Assembly (NCBI GenBank): GCA_022841345.1
Contig: JALHRR010000017.1
Span: 28,519 to 92,518 of the forward strand
Reading direction: 5' to 3'
Length of the DNA stretch: 64,000 nucleotides
DNA from: Saprospiraceae bacterium
GTDB taxonomy: Bacteria; Bacteroidota; Bacteroidia; Chitinophagales; Saprospiraceae
Part shown: positions 31,025 through 39,363 of the stretch, piece after piece
Layout of the letters: each line of letters begins with the position of its first letter
Position numbering within the stretch: position 1 is the first letter of the stretch
Position numbers and translations under genes: made by a program
Notes under the pieces: generated by a model
Told to the model about the DNA's origin: nothing
The model's database searches: none
The model's input: the letters and a program-made list of their open reading frames with translations, nothing else

Positions 31025-33256
31025 ATGAAAAACCTGAACACTTTCCAATTCTTAAAGTTTATCTTCTCCATATGGGGACTTCAGGTTTTTGCTCCATTTT
31101 TCACAAGCATTGGTTCTGTTAGTCATCCCGGATATTTGCCATTTCTGTGTTCCAATGGCAAATATTGTCTCGCTGAAATGGATGGCAAAAAAGTAGGAGA
31201 ATGTCAATGGGATGAATTGTCACCGGTTGGCAGGTACATTTTCATAGGAAAAAGGGATGGCATTTATTTTTTGGTAGGTCCAAAAAAATATCACAAACTA
31301 GGGTCTCAATATCTTAAATTTGGTTTTGTAAGAAATGGAGGCTCTGCCGATTTTACAATAAAGGACTCAATTACCGGTCTATATGCGACCTATTTCAATG
31401 AGCCGAATTATCTGAGTGAATTCATTTTTACTTCTATTCCTTGGCACAACCATGATACTCCATATTTATATGGACCATCAAAAGATGGATTGCTTCTGTA
31501 TAATATGGAGAATGAAGAAAAATATTATGCACAGGGAGAGGAAATTAAATTGCATCCTCCATTTGCCTTTATCAAAAGGAAAGGACTGTGGTTTGCACAT
31601 GACTTGAAATTGAACCTGTTGTTCCCCGAAGGACGACAATCATACCTGGTTCACAATGATGATATGGTCATGTACGACGAACCCGATAAAGACATCAAAA
31701 TCAATCCTCTGTTTTTTCACATGGACAAGGGACTGTTCGAGAGAGCTGACTCAGGCTTTTCATTGTTACTTCCTTATCATTATTTGGGATATAATAGTGC
31801 GCGGTCTGAATTCCTGATTGCTTATTTGATTCAAGAGGATTCTGTGGGTAATCCAATCCTGCATTATCCGGACAAACGTCGTGTTTTCGCAGATGATACA
31901 GAATGGTTGTATGAGTTCGGAAAAGTATATTGGAAAACAGATTCGACCACCGGTCTTCTCTCATACGACCGGCTCAGTGATGCAGTCATTCCGGAAAGGA
32001 TAGATACAATTCTCACTCTGCCTTCCAGACAAAAACTGTTCATTAAATACCTGAATGAATCCCGGGACAGTTTTAGAGTGTATGATTCAGATTTGAATGT
32101 TTCAGGTAATATGAAAGGAAAGCTATATGATTTTTTTTGGGATTACTTTTTTTTAACAATTGATGGGACAGATAGTCTGGCAAACTGCAGAATGTATGAC
32201 TGGAAAGGAAATTTGATCAGAATAGACATTGCCAGTGAATTCAGATCTTTCCGTACTCATGAAGCAGGCGAAACGATCATCAGATTTTATGGAGATAGTT
32301 TGGCAGATGTTTTTGAATTGCCGGAAAATTTCAGAGGTATGAATTATACATTTGGTTATGAAGTTAATACATATAATGATACAAAGTTATATGGATGGAA
32401 TGAATTTAGTAGTTTTTCTTATGACCTGAAAGGCAAGGTGTTGACAACTGGATACACGAAAGTGGATCAGCCGAATCCAGATCATTACAATAAATATTGG
32501 AAGAGAGAAGCTGAACCGGCCAACAGATATATGCATTTTTCTGTCACACAAGAAGCAGATAGGTATCTTATAACCTGTACATCGAAAGGTATTCTCTGCC
32601 AATTTGAAACACCGCATTATTATATTGAGGAGATTTTTAATTATAGTCTTTTGGAACTAACAGATTATTCGCAAAGTACCATCACGATTGTAAATGGGGA
32701 AGGCAATATTATTTATTCAGAACAAATCAGAGAAGATGTTACTGTAAATAGTGAATGTAGTGGCATTTACCTTTTAGTAGAGGATAATAGTACCGGGACA
32801 AATTTGATAACTTTATATCATAATAGCGGTGAAATGATATTAGAGGATTGTTACCTGGATTCGATTGCTAAGTATGAAAATATAATATACTTTAGAGATA
32901 ACAAGGATAATGTGCCGTCTATTTTCATTGGGGATTTTAATCTCACTGTGCTCGGATATAACAATTGTCCATTACTTGCTGATTCCTTGCAAAGCAGAGA
33001 AGCTTATTTATTTGAAAGATTTGGAGTGTTATATTCGGATTCAGAATTAGACCTAAGTACACCAATTCTGAAATCTCCCTGGATTCCGCGTTCCAATGAT
33101 TACCGGGAAAATTCAAATTTCTATAGTGATACAGAATTGGGTCGGATATATATCAATACTGATGCTCCCAATCCTTATTTCGCTGATCCGGATATCATTC
33201 AGAAAGTATCATTTGAAGGTAGGGTGATAGATTGTTCCGGGAAAGTGAAAGAATAA
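31025..33256 (+). CDS. Exported WG-like repeat/propeller protein, unknown function
   Basis: 743 aa from ATG 31025. N-terminal hydrophobic stretch ~5-28 ('FQFLKFIFSIWGLQVFAPFF') may be a signal peptide or anchor. The body has many short, aromatic-rich beta-strand pairs with 'DG...L' and 'G.W' turns ('GKYCLAEMDGKKVGECQWDELSPVGRY', 'KDGLLLYNMENEEKYYAQGEEIK', 'IYFRDNKDNVPSIFIGDFN'), a look of WG-repeat or other propeller proteins. No sorting domain and no catalytic motif. The stop (TAA 33254) lies within 25 bp of a truncated GTGAC array copy, so the repeat abuts its 3' end. The gene is bracketed by two copies of the same composite repeat (30638-30921 and 33269-33409). Confidence 0.65.
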   Translation: MKNLNTFQFLKFIFSIWGLQVFAPFFTSIGSVSHPGYLPFLCSNGKYCLAEMDGKKVGECQWDELSPVGRYIFIGKRDGIYFLVGPKKYHKLGSQYLKFGFVRNGGSADFTIKDSITGLYATYFNEPNYLSEFIFTSIPWHNHDTPYLYGPSKDGLLLYNMENEEKYYAQGEEIKLHPPFAFIKRKGLWFAHDLKLNLLFPEGRQSYLVHNDDMVMYDEPDKDIKINPLFFHMDKGLFERADSGFSLLLPYHYLGYNSARSEFLIAYLIQEDSVGNPILHYPDKRRVFADDTEWLYEFGKVYWKTDSTTGLLSYDRLSDAVIPERIDTILTLPSRQKLFIKYLNESRDSFRVYDSDLNVSGNMKGKLYDFFWDYFFLTIDGTDSLANCRMYDWKGNLIRIDIASEFRSFRTHEAGETIIRFYGDSLADVFELPENFRGMNYTFGYEVNTYNDTKLYGWNEFSSFSYDLKGKVLTTGYTKVDQPNPDHYNKYWKREAEPANRYMHFSVTQEADRYLITCTSKGILCQFETPHYYIEEIFNYSLLELTDYSQSTITIVNGEGNIIYSEQIREDVTVNSECSGIYLLVEDNSTGTNLITLYHNSGEMILEDCYLDSIAKYENIIYFRDNKDNVPSIFIGDFNLTVLGYNNCPLLADSLQSREAYLFERFGVLYSDSELDLSTPILKSPWIPRSNDYRENSNFYSDTELGRIYINTDAPNPYFADPDIIQKVSFEGRVIDCSGKVKE

Positions 33257-33600
33257 TAGAGCTTATTTCGGAGATGTCAGCTAGCGCTCAAGACAAGCAG
33301 GCAGGTCACATGCATTACATTTTTACATCTTGCTGGGATAGGGTTCACACAAGAAACTCTGCACCCAAACCGGCTGTTTGCCAGAAGCCAGAAGCCAGAA
33401 GCCAGAAGCGTTGGGGACAAACAGCAATCAGCAACCATTTTTCTTTGATCAATTTTAGCTGAAAGCTACGGGAAGCAGAGGTTGGGAGTGGGCTGTTTGC
33501 CAAAAGCTAAAAGCCAAAAGCCATATCGATAGAAGCAAAAAAGTGGATATGGGCTGTTTCCTTGAAGCTTGAGCTTGTAGCTTTTTCTTCCGGCTGTTCC
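33257..33600 (+). repeat. Repeat island 5: truncated GTGAC array and heptamers
   Basis: Starts TTATTTCGGAGATGTCAGCTA, the right half of the third hairpin and end motif of the array, without its left arms. The tail ACAAGCAGGCAGGTCACATGCATT follows, then GGGATAGGGTTCACAC, CGGCTGTT and CAGAAGC x4 (33382-33409). Further heptamers: CCAAAAG, CTAAAAG, CCAAAAG at 33500-33520 and CTTGAAG/CTTGTAG at 33561-33580, each next to GGGCTGTT; another CGGCTGTT at 33591 joins directly to repeat copy C. Confidence 0.75.
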
Positions 33601-33747
33601 GCCTCAGCGATAGGAGCGGGCACGAGTAGAGACGCATTGCTATGCGGCTCTGCGAAGTAAAGCGGATAGCGCGACCCCGAGTGATATGCACTACAATTAT
33701 ATATTTACTAAAGTGCAACTGCATATCATCTCGGGGGGAGGCCCAAA
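33601..33747 (-). repeat. Variable-stem repeat element, copy C (inverted)
   Basis: Reverse-strand copy of the element at 13520 and 18291. The variable stem here is CCCCGAGTGATATGCACT (33675-33692) opposite GCATATCATCTCGGGG (33721-33736), imperfect, with a large AT-rich loop. Constant hairpin GCAGAGCCGCAT-loop-ATGCGTCTC and the ends TTTGGGCCTCC / TATCGCTGAGGC are kept. Confidence 0.8.
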
Positions 33748-33842
33748 TAATCAAAAAATTTCTTGACGACTCCCAACCAAAAAGTAGTAATATTACGTCC
33801 ATATAAGTACATGCTTGATTCAACATTTAAATCTTGAAAATT

Positions 33843-34265
33843 ATGAAATACTTATCTTTTGCATTTTGGATGGTACTTACCGGCATACTGTTTACTGCCT
33901 GCACTAAAAAATCAGAACTTCCGGTGTTGATGGAAGTAAAATATAATGAATGGACACAGGGTCCCGGGATGAGAGCGACACTAACGGGAGAAATTGAAGA
34001 AGGTAGATGTCCTCATCAGGATGATAATGAAATTGTTTGCGTCTGGCAAGGGGAAGCAAGGGGAATAATGGCAGCTGAAATAGGCAATACTGTGCATAAT
34101 ATTCCTTATGTAATTAAAGGTCTTTGTGAACCAGGAGCAGATCCATGCGGGAATTTTATTGATACTCTGGGATATAAATTTCAGTTTTTATTCCTTTCAC
34201 CTTACCCTAATGGAATCGATATTCCTACTGACTATGTATTGAGTGTAAAAGTAGAGAAGAATTGA
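33843..34265 (+). CDS. Small lipoprotein, unknown
   Basis: 140 aa from ATG 33843 (an in-frame TTG 9 bp upstream is less likely). Lipoprotein signal 'FAFWMVLTGILFTACTKKSE' with lipid Cys at ~20. The mature part is a compact beta-rich domain: 'YNEWTQGPGMRATLTGEIEEGRCPHQDDNEIVCVWQGEARGIMAAEIGNTVHNIPYVIKGLCEPGADPCGNFIDTLGYKFQFLFLSPYPN' with five Cys besides the lipid one, so disulfides are plausible. No family match. Neighbours are repeat DNA upstream and a convergent glycosyltransferase. Confidence 0.75.
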   Translation: MKYLSFAFWMVLTGILFTACTKKSELPVLMEVKYNEWTQGPGMRATLTGEIEEGRCPHQDDNEIVCVWQGEARGIMAAEIGNTVHNIPYVIKGLCEPGADPCGNFIDTLGYKFQFLFLSPYPNGIDIPTDYVLSVKVEKN

Positions 34266-34292
34266 TGTTTATATAGCTGTATTATGTATCGG

Positions 34293-35546
34293 TTAGCTTT
34301 GGAAAAGACTTTCCAGCGCAGCTGCAACAGATTCCATTTCTGCATCTGCCTTAATTTTGCCACCAATGATCTCTGCGTTCAATTGGTAAGTTGGGTTTGA
34401 AATAATTTTTGAAACAGCTTTTCTGATTTGCGTCGGAGAAGCTCTCTTGGAAAGTTTTATGCCGGCACCATAATATTCCACTTTTGCGGCATTGTCTCCC
34501 TGATCTCTTCCCATGGGAAGGCATACCAAAGGAACACCATTTACGAGTGCTCTCATAATTGTTCCATGTCCTGCATGCGTGATGACGCAGGCTGCATAAG
34601 GAAAAATACGGGCATGAGCAGCATTGGCTATTACCTGGACATTCTGAGAAGGGATATCAAAATTTTCAGATTCCATCGCAGGGCCTAATGTAACAAGTCC
34701 GCGAACTTCCAATTTACTTAAAGCATGAATGCAGTTTTGTAAGACTTGCTTTTGATTTTGAAAAGTGGATGAAAAGGCGATGACCACTAATGGCCTTCTG
34801 TCTTCGCTTGACCTTTGGATCGGATGCTCACCGGCCCAGTCCGGGTCATCTAATATTGGGCCGCTATACCATACATTTTTGGGAGCGGGAACTATGGGGA
34901 AATCAAACGATTTGCTGGTTTGGATAATACGTAAATCGGCAGTGTGAAATAATTCTGCAAGATGTTTGAATTCGGATAAACCGTATTCTTTTCTGATGGT
35001 GTTGACAATAGGAAGATATTTATCAAAAATTAAATGGAACATTCTTGCCAGAAATTTATCCCTTAATCTGCCAAAGATGCTGTTATTAGGCAAAATCCCC
35101 AATCCTCCGGGCGGCCTGTTAGGTCCCGGTAAATATTCCGGCATGTGAAAAAGCATTACCTTAGGAATATTCATAATCTCTGCAGCCATCAGCGCTCCCG
35201 GTGTCAACAAATCGGCAATGACCACATTTATTTGATAATTACGAATGGCTTCCAGGGTTTCATTTACCACAATTTGGGCTTGTCCAAACATAATTTTGAA
35301 TCCGTTATTCTTATCCTTCCAGTCATCCAGTATGTCTTTTTTCCTTTCTGTTTTGGTAAAGAATTCCCGGAATGGAATGAATATGGCTCCATTACTTTCT
35401 GCCAACTCTTTGAACCAAGGCTCACTAAGCAGATAAACTGAATGACCTTTTTCCTGCAGAGATCTTATGGTATATAAAATGGGTGGAATATTGCCTCCGC
35501 CTTCTATGGTTACGATAAGAAATTTCTTTTTCATGATATGCTGCAT
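34293..35546 (-). CDS. GT1-type glycosyltransferase (MGT/UGT fold)
   Basis: 417 aa; an ATG four codons in (35534) may be the true start, since the fold begins 'KKFLIVTIEGGGNIPPILYTIRSLQEKGHSVYLL'. The donor-binding domain has the family signature 'CVITHAGHGTIMRALVNGVPLVCLPMGRDQGDNAAKVEYYGAGI' (HxGxGT...GVP.......DQ..NA) near residues 320-365. Two Rossmann domains, length typical (400-430). By family knowledge transfers a sugar from a nucleotide-sugar to a small lipophilic acceptor such as a macrolide, sterol or carotenoid. It is oriented with the esterase and TetR genes behind it and may be co-transcribed with them (37 bp to the esterase stop). Confidence 0.93.
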   Translation of the reverse strand: MQHIMKKKFLIVTIEGGGNIPPILYTIRSLQEKGHSVYLLSEPWFKELAESNGAIFIPFREFFTKTERKKDILDDWKDKNNGFKIMFGQAQIVVNETLEAIRNYQINVVIADLLTPGALMAAEIMNIPKVMLFHMPEYLPGPNRPPGGLGILPNNSIFGRLRDKFLARMFHLIFDKYLPIVNTIRKEYGLSEFKHLAELFHTADLRIIQTSKSFDFPIVPAPKNVWYSGPILDDPDWAGEHPIQRSSEDRRPLVVIAFSSTFQNQKQVLQNCIHALSKLEVRGLVTLGPAMESENFDIPSQNVQVIANAAHARIFPYAACVITHAGHGTIMRALVNGVPLVCLPMGRDQGDNAAKVEYYGAGIKLSKRASPTQIRKAVSKIISNPTYQLNAEIIGGKIKADAEMESVAAALESLFQS

Positions 35547-35583
35547 TTGAATTGCATTAATATATAAGAAGGAATTAGTCCAT

Positions 35584-36537
35584 TTATGGGAGTTTGAAAT
35601 TTTTTAACCAGTCCCAATTTGCCCTTGCCCCATTTAACCAATGGTTTTTCCCATTTGGGTATTCATGTCCCAATCCTTTTATGTATACAAAATTAAAGCT
35701 GTTTTTTTCGCTTCCACTCAGCGGGAGAAAAGTAGCAGTCATTGCTGTGCTTGTATCTCCGGATATGGAATAATTTGGATTAAGATGAAAACTATTTATA
35801 TGGGTTTCTTTAACCCTGTGGAGGTAGTAGCTTTGATTATTTAAAGCTGATTCAAAATTGCTGAGAGGAATTTCAGGGCCCTCCACACCGGGACCATAAT
35901 CTTTATTCCCAATCTGAAAGGTAATGGGCAAATTGCGTTTTGGTATAAATGTGTTGTCTATATTAAATGATCCTGCACTTTCAACAATCGCAGCAATTCT
36001 ATCTCCTAAAAAAAGGGAGAGAATAGCACACATTTGACCACCGTTTGAAAACCCTACAAAATAAACTCTCTCTGTATCTATTGTATATTTAAATTGAATT
36101 TCGTCCAGTACCTGCTCCAGAAATTTTACATCATCCGGAGGGTTTATTCCCTGACAGTATTTCCAATCTGAAACCGGTTGAGCATTCCATTTTGAAATGT
36201 TTTTTGTTCCAAAGCCATCGTCGATACATTTTGCCAAAGAGCTGGGAAATATAGTCAGGATATTTTCTTGTTCGCCGAGTTCTTTCCAGCCGGATATATT
36301 ATAGAATTTTTCACCATCACCACCTGTGCCATGTAACATGAAGACCACAGGCACTTTTGATTGGCCGTCATAGCTTTTGGGAACACTGACGATATACTCC
36401 CTGTTAATTCCATCAACGAGGGTAGTATATACTTTCTTGACCGATTTGGTATCGGGTTCAATCTGATCATTATTTTTCTGGCATCCGGCAACTATGAGTA
36501 TCAGTGCCCAAAAAGTGAGGTTCGTTTTCGGTTTCAT
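35584..36537 (-). CDS. Lipoprotein esterase, PHB-depolymerase/feruloyl-esterase type
   Basis: 317 aa. Lipobox 'LILIVAGCQ' with Cys19. An alpha/beta-hydrolase of the LpqC/PHB-depolymerase-like group: oxyanion 'VFMLHGTGGDGEKF', nucleophile elbow 'VGFSNGGQM' with S164, and a C-terminal His in 'IKGLGHEYPNGKNHW'. The internal 'DDGFG' and 'CQGINPPDDVKFLEQVLDEI' (Asp for the triad) fit this family. Likely in the periplasm or outer membrane, cleaving an ester of an exogenous polymer or aromatic. The TetR gene starts 3 bp upstream of this frame's start, so the two are probably one operon. Confidence 0.88.
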   Translation of the reverse strand: MKPKTNLTFWALILIVAGCQKNNDQIEPDTKSVKKVYTTLVDGINREYIVSVPKSYDGQSKVPVVFMLHGTGGDGEKFYNISGWKELGEQENILTIFPSSLAKCIDDGFGTKNISKWNAQPVSDWKYCQGINPPDDVKFLEQVLDEIQFKYTIDTERVYFVGFSNGGQMCAILSLFLGDRIAAIVESAGSFNIDNTFIPKRNLPITFQIGNKDYGPGVEGPEIPLSNFESALNNQSYYLHRVKETHINSFHLNPNYSISGDTSTAMTATFLPLSGSEKNSFNFVYIKGLGHEYPNGKNHWLNGARANWDWLKNFKLP

Positions 36538-36540
36538 CTC

Positions 36541-37146
36541 TTATTTATTTATGGAGTTTATAATGGATCGCAAAAGTGTAGATAAAATTTCAGCAGTATC
36601 TTTTTGGGAATATCCCAGGTCCTGATGTAATAATTTCCAGTTATGTACATCGGTAGCAGCGTAAAATGCGCCTATTAGTAAATGATAATATTTATTCTTT
36701 TTGGATGGCAGGTATGGTTTAAATACACGTTCACACCAGTCGCGGTGCATCTGACGGCCTTTGGACAAAATTTCTGCAGCGATCGGGATTTCATGCTCAA
36801 TGGCTAAAGTTCTTAAGGAAGCCTGACCTGAAATTTTATATTCTTTAATTAAAGTTTGGACGATTTGCTCTATATTTCCTGCTTCTGCTTCGTCTTTGAT
36901 GGATTTTATACCTGCCACATCATCCGCTTTGAGTGCCGCTTCGAGCAATCCTTCTTTTGAGCCAAACTTCCTCAATATCGTCCTTTCATTGACACCTGCT
37001 TTTGAAGCAATCATTTCCAGGGTTATTTCGTGTATGTTAAAACTTAACCACAATTCTCCGATTGCTTTGAGGATATTAGCTTCAGTCATGGCAGCCGTTT
37101 TACCTCTGCCTGACATATTGTATTTTCGGGGTGTATTTGATTTCAT
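36541..37146 (-). CDS. TetR-family transcriptional regulator
   Basis: 201 aa. The N-terminal helix-turn-helix ('ILKAIGELWLSFNIHEITLEMIASKAGVNERTILRKFGSKEGLLEAAL', residues ~25-75) is typical TetR_N; the rest is the helical ligand-binding part, with 'LRTLAIEHEIPIAAEILSKGRQMHRDWCERVFKPYL' near the dimer interface. It sits at the head of the esterase/glycosyltransferase genes and a perfect palindrome overlaps its own start, so autorepression of this operon is likely. Ligand unknown, though a lipophilic substrate of the two enzymes is a natural guess. Confidence 0.94.
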   Translation of the reverse strand: MKSNTPRKYNMSGRGKTAAMTEANILKAIGELWLSFNIHEITLEMIASKAGVNERTILRKFGSKEGLLEAALKADDVAGIKSIKDEAEAGNIEQIVQTLIKEYKISGQASLRTLAIEHEIPIAAEILSKGRQMHRDWCERVFKPYLPSKKNKYYHLLIGAFYAATDVHNWKLLHQDLGYSQKDTAEILSTLLRSIINSINK

Positions 37147-37194
37147 GTCGTGAATGTAGACATTAATTTAATTAATGTCGGTATAAACGACATG
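37144..37194. promoter_or_regulatory. Nested palindromic operator of the TetR gene
   Basis: A perfect 21-bp palindrome (37159-37179; GACATTAATT, T, AATTAATGTC) shares its centre (37169) with an outer 8-bp pair CATGTCGT (37144-37151) / ACGACATG (37187-37194). The outer left arm overlaps the ATG of the regulator. Inner or outer pair alone would suit one TetR dimer; both suggest two dimers or a strengthened site. Confidence 0.75.
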
Positions 37195-37322
37195 AATATT
37201 TTTAAAAATATTTATTCTGCTGAATTCAATGAATAACTGCACTATATTTTTCTGGCTTTTTACCCTATTTTTTAGAGGTATGGGAATCGATTTGATACAA
37301 AGGTGGAGAGCTGTAAATCGGC

Positions 37323-38039
37323 TTAAATGTTCTTCAATACCTCCAATACCGCATCTTTGTACAATCTTCCGACTGGGATGGCCTTTCCATGGATGATTAA
37401 GTCATGTGCCGTAAATGCGTCAATATGGTGGAGATTGACAAGGTAAGATCTGTGAATGCGTAATCCACCATGGTCCTGCATAAGCGTTTCAAATTCCTGT
37501 AAGTTGCCCTTGGTAATAATGGATTGAGATTTTGTGGTGATGCGGACATAATCTTTAATGCTTTCCACCATCCCAATTTCGTCCAGAAATACCCTTATCA
37601 TTGTCTTGTTGACATTGAAATACTTATAGGCTCTTTCCTTTGAATTTTCTGGCAAAAGGGGAGGAGCTTCTACCACCGAAGTTGATTCTTCCCTTAACTT
37701 ATTAACTGCAATCATAAACCTGCTAAAGGGTATAGGCTTCAAAAGATAATCCACTACTCCCCATTCATAACTTTCTATTCCAAATTCGTGATGTGCTGTA
37801 GTGAGGATTATCTTGTATTTCTCTGTTAAAATTTCGAGAAATTCTTTTCCGTTCAAATGGGGCATAGAAAGATCCAGAAAAATCACATCTATTGAATGAT
37901 CTGTCAGGTAATGAAGCGCTTTTACAGGATCATGAAAAGTCATCTCATGATTCAGAAATGGTACCAGCTTAATATAATCTTCAATGATACCCGCAGCGAT
38001 AGGCTCATCTTCGACTATCAGACATTTCAATACTTTCAT
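37323..38039 (-). CDS. LytTR-family response regulator
   Basis: 238 aa. Receiver domain with E10/D11/E12, phospho-acceptor D56 ('VIFLDLSMPHLNG'), T80/T81 and K101-P102. LytTR domain ~135-238 with 'YFNVNKTMIRVFLDEIGMVES' and 'LRIHRSYLVNLHHIDAF'. It overlaps the kinase gene by 35 bp, an unusually long overlap that implies strict co-expression. Output genes unknown. Confidence 0.94.
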   Translation of the reverse strand: MKVLKCLIVEDEPIAAGIIEDYIKLVPFLNHEMTFHDPVKALHYLTDHSIDVIFLDLSMPHLNGKEFLEILTEKYKIILTTAHHEFGIESYEWGVVDYLLKPIPFSRFMIAVNKLREESTSVVEAPPLLPENSKERAYKYFNVNKTMIRVFLDEIGMVESIKDYVRITTKSQSIITKGNLQEFETLMQDHGGLRIHRSYLVNLHHIDAFTAHDLIIHGKAIPVGRLYKDAVLEVLKNI

Positions 38040-39084
38040 ATACCTCCAGTTGAATGATTAATTGAATTTGAAAATACTCAATTTCTGACTCGATATCAAT
38101 GGTATGTTTTTTCGGATATTCAATTTCAAGTTGTCTGCGAATATTGGACAGACCGATGCCTCCGTTTTCATGAGCTTTGGTTTGGTGGACGGAGTTTTTT
38201 AGTGTCATTATAAACCGGCCATCTTCGTTGACTTCACAGTTCCAAATGATGGAGGTGTATAATGCAGGTGAGTCGCCTGCAAATTTGAATGCATTTTCCA
38301 TTAATGGAAGTAAAATTCCGGGAGCTATTCCCCAGTGTGATTCATTGATTGCTGTATTGATTATTATTTCGGCCGGTTCTGATCTTCTGAGTTGCATCAA
38401 TTCAATATACACTTCCAGCATTTTTATTTCTTTGGTGAGCAAAACCCGTTCTGATGCACATTCATACAACAGATATCTGAGCAATAGTGATAATTGCAGC
38501 AATGCCTCCGGGGCTCTTGGATCACTTCGCCTGGAGAGTCCATAAATGTTATTGAGTGTGTTAAAAAGGAAATGCGGATTGGTCTGAGATTTGAGAAACT
38601 GAAGTTCAATTTTTAATTTTTCCATTTCCAAATCCTTCGCTGATTGCCTGGTTTTTCTTTGTTCATCCCATAGCCAGATACCAGCGAAGAGCAACATTGG
38701 CATACATAAATCCGCAAAATTGGACAGCCATCTGGCAATACTGTAAAATTGTGTCCAGGCTATTGCCTGTTCATACAGATATGGATATACAATAAAGTGT
38801 ATAGCAGATCTGTATAAAATAATACCTGCTACGACTCCTGTCAAAACTCTCATAATGACATAAACCCAGGAAAGATCAGCGCCGGAAAGCTTTTTGACCA
38901 GCGTCGGTATTCCCAGATAAACTGAAGCTAACTGAGCAGGTAAAAGAGATAATGCAGCGCCCAATGCGATCAAAATAATTGTGAAAAAAGATGTGGTAGC
39001 TTCAGGACGAAGTAAGCTGCTGCTGATCAGCAACCAGTGAAATATCAGATAAGCTCCCCAGAATTGTAAATGTCTGTTTTTCAT
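38005..39084 (-). CDS. LytS-type membrane histidine kinase
   Basis: 359 aa with four predicted membrane segments (~8-25, 32-60, 72-100, 115-138), then PF06580 kinase: H-box 'TNPHFLFNTLNNIYGL' with H171, N-box 'LMENAFKFAG' (the usual KH is KF here), and a normal lid 'GGIGLSNIRRQL'. The Asn that binds Mg-ATP is present, but the missing His lowers certainty about full activity. Its gene overlaps that of the LytTR regulator by 35 bp. The sensed signal is not visible from the short loops. Confidence 0.9.
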   Translation of the reverse strand: MKNRHLQFWGAYLIFHWLLISSSLLRPEATTSFFTIILIALGAALSLLPAQLASVYLGIPTLVKKLSGADLSWVYVIMRVLTGVVAGIILYRSAIHFIVYPYLYEQAIAWTQFYSIARWLSNFADLCMPMLLFAGIWLWDEQRKTRQSAKDLEMEKLKIELQFLKSQTNPHFLFNTLNNIYGLSRRSDPRAPEALLQLSLLLRYLLYECASERVLLTKEIKMLEVYIELMQLRRSEPAEIIINTAINESHWGIAPGILLPLMENAFKFAGDSPALYTSIIWNCEVNEDGRFIMTLKNSVHQTKAHENGGIGLSNIRRQLEIEYPKKHTIDIESEIEYFQIQLIIQLEVYESIEMSDSRR

Positions 39085-39363
39085 CTTCTCACAAAATTCT
39101 ATCCATTAAAGATATAATATAGCGGGCGACCTACCAACGACAAGTTGCTACCCATCAAAAATACATTGTATCTCTTTTTTTCATTTAGTATTCGCAAAGT
39201 GTGGTCTGGCTGATGACTAATGCTTACTGTTTGCAGTGCTTCCCGGCATTCAGCTGAGTTTATTAGTATTGCTTCCGGAGGCAGTGACCGAGGAATCAAA
39301 GTGTAGAGTACCGGATAATTTTGGAAAGCTGCCTCTATTTTTTTATCATTTAAAGAATCAAAT

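Noticed and set aside
39099..39299. 66-aa minus-strand frame in front of the UnbV gene
   Set aside because: No ribosome-binding context, no family features, and the region is a plain intergenic gap.
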